Assembly (NCBI RefSeq): GCF_000143415.4
Contig: NW_003314349.1
Span: 406,692-470,691 of the forward strand
DNA from: Selaginella moellendorffii
Lineage: Eukaryota; Streptophyta; Lycopodiopsida; Selaginellales; Selaginellaceae
Length of the DNA stretch: 64,000 bases
Direction: 5' to 3'
The notes under the pieces are model-generated. The model ran no database searches. It was not told the DNA's origin and saw nothing but the letters and a program-made list of their open reading frames with translations. Both the position numbers and the translations under genes were made by a program. This document shows, piece by piece, positions 55,798 to 64,000 of this stretch (its first letter is position 1; each line of letters opens with the position of its first letter).

Positions 55798-58700
55798 ATG
55801 GCAAGGGCAGGGCGTAAGCGAACCCAGGCGGAGACGGAACCTCCGCCGGAGCTGGAGCCTCCGGTTGAACAAGAGGCTATGGATGAGGAATCCTTGCATG
55901 AGGAGGACTCCAGTGAGGAAACTTCCAAACAGGAGTCCGGTGGCGAGGTTCGGTCGTCCAAGGCTCGATTGGACGTGCTAGAAGGACAGTTGGCACAGAC
56001 CAATGCCCTGTTGGAGACTCTCGTACGCAAGTTAAAGCGTGACGAGAAGCGGAAGAAAAAGCGAAAGACTGCGGATGCTGGCAGCGCAGAAGGTGCAGAC
56101 CCTTCGGCAGGGACTGAGGCAAAACCAGACAAGGTCGAACAGACCGAAGTGGAATCAGTCCCTCAGGCAGTTCCCAAGTACAAACCAAAGCCCCCACCGG
56201 TGTTCAAGGGAGTGAACGACTATAAGGTTGTGGAGGATTGGTTTTACGATATGGAGGACTACTTCCGAGCGTTGCGGTTACCGAGCTCGGAGAAGGTCCC
56301 ATGTGCAAAACCATACTTGGCAGATAATGCCAAGTCTTGGTGGAGAACAACGGAGGCCAACGAAGGACCGGTGGCCACCTGGGACATGATGAAGGCGAGG
56401 ATCCGCGCGACATACGTTCCTCCGAATGCCACTCTGCATCTGAGAGATGAGTTGAGTAGGCTGAAGCAAACTGGAACCATCCAGGAATATGTGAATGGGT
56501 TCATGGCAAAGAGGATACTTGTCACGGACATGGGGGATATGGATGCGTTCCATGCCTTTATATCATGTTTGCAAACCTGGGTTCGCGGTGAGGTGATGCG
56601 CTGGAACCCGACCAACTACAAGGAAGCGTTGGATGCGGCCATCAAGGTGCATTTCAACGATAACCTGCGAAAGGGGAACACGACGGGGTCGGGATCCACG
56701 TTTCACAAAGGGGCCAAACCGAGGGGAACATATAGCAAGGGGAAATTCAAGAAGAGCTCTAAGAATGAGTCCTCGGGGTTCCGGAAAGGCAAATCCGGTG
56801 GCCAGCGAGCGAGTACGTGGGGGAGTCAAGCGAAAAAAGACAAACCCACGGATAAGAAGGTCAAGGCGTATAGCAGCGTGGGCAACAACGTATGCTACAA
56901 CTGCGGCGAAGCAGGACACTTCTCGAGGGAATGTCCCTACCCGAAGAAGGCCAGAGCCAATATGGCCATCAAGTCGGGTGAAGTCCAAACTGAGGTATGT
57001 AATCCAGTCCCTAACTCAAAGTTACTCATTACACGAGCAACTTTGGTAGAGAGTCGTTCGCGACATCTACTAGCCCTCCGAGGGAAGCTCGGAGGTAGCT
57101 TTGTTAAGATCCTTATTGACACGGGTGCTTCGGATAATTTTGTGGCTGCAGACATAGTCCGGCACGCCGGACTAACGATGCAGCGGCTAGGCGAACCAAG
57201 GACTATAGAGTTTGTTCAAGGTAGCCAAAGCACCGATGAGGTACTTCGACAAGCGAGAGTCGAAGTGGGGACATGGAAAGTGGACATGGATTTCACCGTC
57301 TTGGACATGGCGGGATTTGACGTGATCTTCGGAATGGATTGGTTTAATCGGTTCGTGGTAGCCCTACATGGACAAGGTAGGAACCTTGTGGTATTGGCGA
57401 ATGCCCAAGGAAGGAGATCTAGGGTGGAGGCCCAGGATCTAAAGGTAGGGCAAAGCAAGGCCAAAGAGTCATGCTTAAACCTGGTGTCCACGAGAGGACA
57501 ACTCACTAAAGGAACTAAGGCAGCCTTTTTGTGCTTACTCTCGGTGAAGAGTGACAAAAAGACAAGAACGGAAGAAGTACCTTTAGTGATCCAGCAGGTG
57601 CTGGACCAATTCCAGGATACGATGCCGGAGGAGCTACCGGCAGGGTTGCCCCCCGCACGACCGATAGAACATAAGATTGAGCTGGTCGAGGGTGCTGAGG
57701 CGGTGGTTCGTCCACCCTATCGATTGAACGAAAAAGAACTCAAGGAGCTCAAGAGCCAACTAGAGGAGTTGGTGGACAAAGGGTATGTTAGGTTGAGCAA
57801 GTCGCCGTATGGGGCGCCGGTGCTATTTGTGAAAAAGAAAGATGGATCTATGCGCATGTGCATAGACTACCGGTTGCTCAACAAGTATACCAAGAAGAAC
57901 AAGTACCCTTTGCCAAGGATCGAGGACCTGTTCGATAGGTTGGGAAAGGCAAAATACTTCTCGAGGATTGACCTAAGGTTAGGATACTACCAGATCAGGG
58001 TAGCTGAGGAAGATGTCGAGAAGACAACCTGTCGAACGAGGTATGGGAGCTTTGAGTTTTTGGTGATGCCCTTTGGGCTGTGCAATGCGCCGGCAACGTT
58101 TTCGGCGTTGATGAACCACATCTTTGTACCCTATCTGGATCGCTTCGTGGTCGTCTATATTGACGACATCCTGATCTATAGCGAGACGCTAGAGGAGCAT
58201 GCCGAACACTTGGCGAAGGTGTTTGAGAAACTAAGGGAACACAAACTGTATGCTAAAGAGAGCAAATGTGACTTTGCTCAACAAGAGGTAAAGTTTCTCG
58301 GGCATGTGGTGGGCCAGGACGGGCTCAAGGTGGACCCGGAGAAGGTCCAAGCGATCCAGGAATGGGAACGACCATCGAATGTACATGAGTTGAGGGCGTT
58401 CCTGGGGCTATGCAACTACTATCGAAAGTTTATCAGACACTATTCGAGAGTAGCCCTGCCCTTAACGGACCAAACAGGAAAAGGGAAGATGGTATGGACA
58501 GCGGAATGCGAGGCAGCATTCGTCCACCTCAAAGGGAAGTTGAGGAAGGCTCCGGTGTTGGCCTTACCAGACTTTGGTAAAGACTTTGAGGTAGACACAG
58601 ATGCTTCGGACTTTGCGTTGGGCGCAGTTTTGAAGCAAGACAACCATCCAGTAGCGTTCTTCTCGAAGAAGCTGGACAAGGCTCAACAGAAGTGGCCTGC

Positions 58701-60567
58701 CCACGAGAAGGAATTGTTTGCGGTGGTCAAGGCGCTCAAGGAGTGGCGACACTACCTTGGGAGACACTTCAAGGTTTACACGGACAATGTGGCAATGAAA
58801 CACTTCTTGTCACAGCCCGACCTAAGGGGAAAACAAGGTCGGTGGGCCAATGCTTTGGCCGAGTTTGATTGCGAGATCCTGTACAAGCCTGGGAAGAGCA
58901 ACATCGTGGCAGATGCGCTAAGTCGAAAAGCGAGCTTGAAGTTGGCGATATCTAGCGCGACAGCAACCTTTTGGGACGATGTGCGGACCGCATACGAGAG
59001 TGATGGTCTAGCACAAGAAGTGTTGCTGAGGAATCTGGAGGCGCGGGAAGCTCACCAGAGAGGTGAGCTGCCAACGGAAGAGAAAACGGGCTATGCGGAA
59101 CGCAACGGACTCATATATTACAAGCAAACGAGGGTGTATGTTCCAGAAGGGGAACTAAGGAAGGTAGCCTTGGAAGAGTGTCATGACGGACCTCTCACGG
59201 GACACGGCGGAGTGCCCAAGACGATGGGCTTACTCAAAAGGAAGTATCACTGGCCGGATATGGCTAAGGACGTCCAAGACTATGTAAAGACATGTCCAAC
59301 ATGTCAGCAGGTCAAAGCCGTGACGAAGGCTAGTGGGGGCTTGTTGCAAAGCATCCCCATTCCAGATCGTCCGTGGAAATGTCTCACGATGGACTTCATC
59401 ACGGGACTACCCCCAAGCGAGGGGTTCGATGCGATATTCGTGGTGGTGGACCGATTTTCAAAGATGGCACATTTCATACCCACCACAACGGATGTGGATG
59501 CGGAAGGTGTGGCAAAGCTGTTCTTCGAACAAGTGGTTCGAGTGCGGGGAAGGCCGGAAGAGATTATCTCAGATCGAGATAAGATCTTCACCAGTAGGTT
59601 CTGGAGGACACTCCTAGAACAGTATCGCACCAAGTTGAAATTCAGCACGGCCTATCACCCACAGACAGGTAATGGGTATTGAGTCAAGATTGATGGCACT
59701 AACACTTCTTGACAGACGGACAAACGGAAAGGGTGAATAGGCAGCTGGAGGATTATTTGCGATGCTATGTCTCGGGAGACCAGACTGACTGGGTAAGTCA
59801 TTTGGGACTTGCGGAAATGTGTTATAACAACTCACCACATTCGAGCATCGGGGTGAGTCCATGGGAAGTCATCAATGGGCGAGCTATTGAAGGTCCTGTG
59901 GAACTCGGCGTGGCCGAGTATCATGGAGAGTTACCCGCAGTGGAGGCATTCACGGCGGAAAGACTCAACATTTGGAATCTAGTGAGGGATTCCTTGGAAC
60001 GGGCTCAACAAAGGCAAACTAAGTACGCGAACCAAAAGCGTCGAGATGTGGAGTTCCAAGCTGGGGAGAAGGTGTGGCTGAACACCAAGAACCTCAGGCT
60101 ACCAAGTGGGATCAGCCGGAAGTTGACCCAAAGGTAAAAATGCATGTATTCCTGTAAATGAATTGATCTTGAGTTCCTTAAGCAGGTTCGCGGGGCCTTA
60201 CGAGATTGAGGCTCGAATCGGTAAAGTGGCTTACCGTCTCCGACTTCCTCGAGAGATGGGGAAGATGCATCCCGTGTTCCACGTGAACTTACTCAAGCCG
60301 TATTTTGAGGATCCGCTTCGCAAGGACCAAGTAAGACCTTTACCTGAGGTTATCCAAGGGGAGGAGGAATACGAAGTCGAGGCCATCCTCAATACGCGCA
60401 AGAGCAAGCGACAAGGACGCGAGGTGAGAGAGTTCCATGTGAAGTGGAAAGGATTTCCACACTGCGAAGCAACATGGGAACCGGAGGAGAACCTAGCGAA
60501 TGCGCGAGATCTAGTGGAGGAATTTCTGCATGGCAGAACTCTATGTACTTATGCAAAGTTCAATTAA
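55798..60567 (+). CDS. Gag-Pol polyprotein of copy B, split by two intron-like segments
   Basis: Exons 55798-59668, 59716-60133 and 60186-60567 give 4671 nt, 1556 residues. Domain order: acidic and coiled-coil leader; gag (about 120-300, [22 protein letters not shown]); zinc knuckle [14 protein letters not shown] (about 367); protease [10 protein letters not shown] (about 439); RT with [16 protein letters not shown] and catalytic YIDDILIYS (about 785); RNase [14 protein letters not shown] (about 934); integrase zinc region H...H...CPTCQQ (about 1130-1170). Core Asp residues lie in TMDFITG (about 1198) and ISDRDK (about 1258), with Glu in GQTERVN just after intron 1. The C-terminal [18 protein letters not shown] leads to a chromodomain ([28 protein letters not shown]). 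Gag and pol share one frame without a stop. Without splicing the frame ends at 59682, giving 1294 residues. Confidence 0.9.
59669..59715 (+). other. Intron-like segment 1 in integrase (47 nt)
   Basis: GTAATG...CTTGACAG, phase 1, with a branch-point-like CACTAAC about 15 nt before the acceptor and an in-frame TGA at 59680. Removing it joins HPQT to DGQTERVN, the invariant integrase block. Copy C has the same segment with two substitutions and intact splice signals. Confidence 0.8.
60134..60185 (+). other. Intron-like segment 2 in integrase (52 nt)
   Basis: GTAAAAATG...CCTTAAGCAG, phase 2. Removing it joins RKLTQR to [12 protein letters not shown], the GPY/F module before the chromodomain. Read through, the frame stops at once (the GTAA gives TAA after AGG). 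Copy C carries the same segment with one visible substitution. Confidence 0.8.
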
Positions 60568-60970
60568 AAGTATCAATTTGAGAAGTTGAGCAATGGCATA
60601 TGTTGGGACCCGAAGGCGCGCCGAAGGTAAGCTAATTAGCATGGGTTAGCTAGGTCGACCAGGCGTAGGGAGCTACGCCCGACTCCCTGCGGGGATGTCG
60701 AATCCGTAGACGTATTCTACGGAGGTTGGGTTCGAGTCCCAACCCCCTAGTAAAGCAAGGCTGGGTTCAAGTCCCGACCCCATACTAGGGCGTGGTGAGG
60801 GGTGGAGTATAGGGACACCTATATTCCGTTGTCATGAGCTCTTGGCCGGGGAGGCTAACTTAGGCACACCGCTAAGTGGGGGGATGCCCCCGGAGACATG
60901 GTCAACAAGTCGTAGGATAAAAAAGAGACGTTCGATGTGGGCATCGAACTTCTTCTATGGGTGGTGGAGT
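60568..60970 (+). other. 3' untranslated part of copy B with two tRNA T-arm-like motifs
   Basis: This non-coding stretch lies between chromodomain stop and 3' LTR. Two short stem-loops look like tRNA T-arms. The one at 60724-60744 contains GGTTCGAGTCC, an exact match to the RNA polymerase III B-box consensus. The one at 60759-60779 contains GGTTCAAGTCC. A purine-rich GGGTGGTGGAGT ends the stretch and may be the polypurine tract. Confidence 0.7.
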
Positions 60971-62118
60971 TGTAAGGAACCAACTCGCCGAGGTGTCGTA
61001 GGCTAAGGGAACCCCGAAAGCATGACCAAAATGACAAAGAGTTCATCGGATGGGACCAAGTCAAAGATCGAGTCCAAGACCGACTCTAGGACCGAGTTCG
61101 AGATAGAGTCCGGAATCGAGTCCAAGACCGACTCGGGGACCGAGTTCGAGTCCGAGTTCGAGACCGAGTTCGAGACGGAGTCCGAGATCCGAAATCGGGT
61201 CCGAGACCGAGTCCGAAGTCGAGTCCGAGGTCGGGCCCGAGATCGGGTCCGAGATCGAGTCCGCGATCGAGTCCGAGACCGAATCCGAAGTCGGATCCGA
61301 AATCGGATCCGAGATCGAGCCAGAGACTAAGTCCAAATACTAATACGGGTCAAGGGGTGAAAGCCCAAAGCGTGCGTCCCCCAGGGGGGGGGGGCTGCAG
61401 GGGGTTCCAAAAGTATAGTAGGGATAGTGAGGTCCAGGAACCAGTTTAGAAGGGACTCTCCAGTGGGGCTCCCAAACTGACTTGAGGTTGGGACTGGGAC
61501 CGAGGGGCCTTGGGTGGGAGTGAGCATGGACTTGGTTGGTGCCGGAGGGGCCATCCAAGGAAGTGCTCAAGAGCAGCTCCCACTCCCGAAAGGGAAACCG
61601 ATTGCGGTGCTCCCGGCTCATGTGGAGTGGTGCCCCACTTGAGTACCATGCGGCTCATTGGTCCTCGCCCTTCCTAGGGGCTTGGGCCTTCCTTCGGGAT
61701 GGAAGTGGGGGGCGAGAGGTACCCATGCCGGGCCGTTAGGCCACGGTGTTTCGCCCCGGCGTCCCGAAGCAAGTGTTGCACTCAAGACTTGGGATTTAGA
61801 GGGTCCCATGAACAAGTCTTGTGGTACCAAGGGATGTTAGGAACCTGGAAGCTTGGTGTGCTTGGCTGCTTGTGCTTGCGGGGAGTGTAGCCGAACCTTA
61901 AGTCCAGTCTAACCCGGGGAAGGGGATTGGGAGTGATTTGGGAATCCGTGGAAGGATGGCTAACACTCCGTTGCTCGTGTAGTGAGTAGCTGAAACCAAG
62001 TAGGAGTTGGTACCATAGGCGAGAACCTTGGCAAGGGAACTTAGCAAAAGCCAAGGCAGTGTTGGACGGATAGACGAGGTAAGCTGGCAAATTGGAAAGG
62101 AAAAATTTGTGGCTTACA
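60971..62118 (+). mobile_element. 3' LTR of copy B
   Basis: It is 1148 bp, the same length as the 5' LTR, and is followed by TTTAT. See the 5' LTR for composition. Confidence 0.95.
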
Positions 62119-64000
62119 TTTATGTTCCCTTAGTTTCTCAAACACCTTCGCCAAGTGTTCGGCATGCTCCTCTAGCGTCTCGCTATAGATCAGGATGTCG
62201 TCAATATAGACGACCACGAAGTGATCCAGATAGGGTACAAAGATGTGGTTCATCAACGCCAAAAACGTTGCCGGCGCATTGCACAGCCCAAAGGGCATCA
62301 CCAAAAACTCAAAGCTCCCATACCTCGTTCGACAGGTTGTCTTCTCGACATCTTCCTCGGCTACCCTGATCTGGTAGTATCCTGACCTTAGGTCAATCCT
62401 CGAGAAGTATTTTGCCTTTCCCAACCTATCGAACAGGTCCTCAATCCTTGGCAACGGGTACTTGTTCTTCTTGGTATACTTGTTGAGCAACCGGTAATCT
62501 ATACACATGCGCATAGATCCATCTTTCTTTTTCATAAATAATATCGGCGCCCCATACGGCGACTTGCTCAACCTAACATACCCTTTGCCCACCAACTCCT
62601 CTAGTTGGCACTTGAGCTCCTTGAGTTCTTTTTCGTTCAAACGATAGGGGGGACGAACCACCGCCTCAGCACCCTCGACCAGCTCAATCTTATGTTCTAT
62701 CGGTCGTGCGGGGGGTAACCCCGCCGGTAGCTCCTCCGGCATGGTATCCTGGAATTGGTCCAACACCCGCTGGATCACTAAAGGTACTTCTTCCGTTCCT
62801 GTCTTTTTGTCACTCTTCACCGAGAGTAAGCACAAAAAGGCTGCTTTAGTTCCTTTAGTGAGTTGTCTTCTCGTGGACACCAGGTTTAAACAAGATTCTT
62901 TGGCCTTGCTTTGCCCTACCTTTAGATCCTGGGCCTCCACCCTAGATCTTCTTCCTTGGGCATTCGCCAGTACCACAAGGTTCCTACCTTGTCCATGCAG
63001 GGCTACCACGAACCGATTGAACCAATCCATTCCGAAGATCACGTCAAATCCCGCCATGTCTAACACGGTGAAATCCATGTCTACTTTCCATGTCCCTACT
63101 TCGACTCTCGCTTGTCGAAGTACCTCATCGGTGCTTTGGCTACCTTGAACAAACTCTATAGTCCTTGGTTCGCCTAGCCACTGCACTGTTAGTCCGGCTT
63201 GCCGGACTATGTCTGCAGCCACAAAATTATCCGAAGCACCCGTATCAATAAGGATCTTAACAAAGCTACCTCCGAGCTTCCCTCGGAGGGCTAGTAGATG
63301 TCGCGAACGACTCTCTACCAAAGTTGCTCGTGTAATGAGCAACTTTGAGTTAAGGACTGGATCACATACCTCAGTTTAGACTTCACCCGACTTGATGGCC
63401 ATATTGGCTCTAGCCTTCTTCGGGTAGGGACATTCCCTCGAGAAGTGTCCTGCTTCACTGCAGTTGTAGCATATGTTGTTTCCCACGCTGCTATATGACT
63501 TGACCTTCTTATCCGTGGGTTTGTCTCTTTTCGCTTGACTCCCCCACGTACTTGCTCGCTGGCCACCGGATTTGCCTTTCCGGAACCCCGAGGACTCATT
63601 CTTAAAGAAACTCTTCTTGAATTTCCCCCTGCTATATGTTCCCCTTGGTTTGGCCCCTTTGCTAAACATGGATCCCGACCCCATCGTGTTCCCCTTTCGC
63701 AGGTTATCGTTGAAATGCACCTTGATGGCCGCATCCAACGCTTCCTTGTAGTTGGTCGGGTTCCAGCGCATCACCTCACCGCGAGCCCAGGTTTGCAAAC
63801 CTGATATGAAGGCATGGAATGCATCCATATCCCCCATGTCCGTGACAAGTATCCTCTTTGCCATGAACCCATTCATATATTCCTGGATGGTTCCAGTCTG
63901 CTTCAGCCTACTCAGTTCATCCCTCAGATGCAGAGTGGCATTCGGAGGAACATATGTTGCGCGGATCCTCGCCTTCATCATGTCCCAAGTGACCACCGGT
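62119..64000 (-). mobile_element. Copy C of family B: gag, protease and first part of RT (continues beyond window)
   Basis: Read on the minus strand from the window end: gag ([16 protein letters not shown]...), zinc knuckle with one cysteine replaced ([14 protein letters not shown] retains the CCHC residues; Gly to Ser in the loop), protease [10 protein letters not shown], and RT through YIDDILIYS to REHK, where copy B is inserted. A TAA at 63376-63378 replaces the CAA of copy B (GEV*TEV), separating gag from the rest. Its 5' gag, untranslated leader and 5' LTR lie outside. Confidence 0.92.

Larger units (their letters stand above)
54591..62118 (+). mobile_element. Intact Ty3/gypsy chromovirus of family B (copy B), 7528 bp
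   Basis: It is complete, from TG...CA-bounded 1148-bp LTRs to a primer-binding site, one long gag-pol frame, a 403-bp 3' untranslated part and a perfect 5-bp target duplication. It sits inside copy C of the same family in opposite orientation, which in turn sits inside a family A element. The two LTRs differ at about 8 positions by eye, so insertion is recent. All catalytic motifs are intact. It is a good candidate for a recently mobile element. Confidence 0.95.

Noticed and set aside
55767-57715. Minus-strand ORFs opposite gag and protease
   Set aside because: Shadows of the gag-pol frame.
59640-59720. Programmed frameshift or stop read-through instead of an intron
   Set aside because: The extra 47 nt insert many bases and a stop inside an invariant motif. 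Only exact removal restores it, and GT/AG and branch-like signals are present in both copies.
59709-60137. Separate ORF for an integrase fragment
   Set aside because: It is the second exon of gag-pol; it has no ATG of its own and its first residues overlap the proposed acceptor.
60640-60745. Possible tRNA gene around the T-arm-like motif (A-box-like GGTTAGCTAGGTCGACC upstream)
   Set aside because: No 7-bp acceptor stem or anticodon arm can be formed at the right spacing.
61022-61330. Glu/Ser-rich and Ser/Asp-rich ORFs on both strands in the LTRs
   Set aside because: They arise from the hexamer repeat, which is open in several frames; there is no sign of a protein.

Overview
The window is nuclear DNA of a land plant. 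The genes include ethylene signalling (EIN3), a double B-box regulator, an OSCA channel, phospholipase D and a CYP88-like P450. Introns are very short (about 40-85 nt), gene blocks are compact and GC-rich, and they sit in AT-rich, transposon-filled spacers. One 118-base run of N marks a draft assembly. This combination best fits a lycophyte such as Selaginella moellendorffii; the species is inferred, not proven.

Layout. 1-23.6 kb is repeat-rich: a decayed LINE, a telomere-like tract, a truncated chromodomain Ty3/gypsy element, AT-rich sequence holding an inverted duplication of Ulp1-like protease exons, an unidentified decayed reading frame, and a decayed Ty3/gypsy element. 23.6-48.4 kb is the gene block: OSCA4-type channel (-), EIN3-like factor (-), CYP88-like P450 (-), NEMP/PNET2 nuclear-envelope protein (-), RST-domain protein (+), a broken AT-rich GDSL lipase (-), two divergent small secreted paralogs (-/+), phospholipase D delta-type (+), BBX18/19-type protein (-), TPR-SET protein (+), a small unknown protein (-) and a secretory cyclophilin (+). 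49.6-64 kb is a three-level nest of LTR retrotransposons.

The most notable observation is in the nest. The innermost element (54591-62118) is complete. It has 1148-bp LTRs differing at about 8 sites by eye, a TTTAT target duplication and one long gag-pol frame. That frame is interrupted twice inside integrase by 47-nt and 52-nt segments with GT...AG ends. Removing both restores a 1556-residue polyprotein. Both segments occur at the same places in the second copy that the element is inserted into. The first lies just before the catalytic glutamate of the integrase DDE triad, so unspliced RNA should encode an integrase without Glu and chromodomain, and only spliced RNA a complete one.

The host genes show no obvious joint pathway. 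Several are divergent pairs with short shared promoters (NEMP/RST 116 bp; secreted paralogs 279 bp; BBX/SET 469 bp with two CACGTG G-boxes). No tRNA, rRNA or CRISPR feature was seen.
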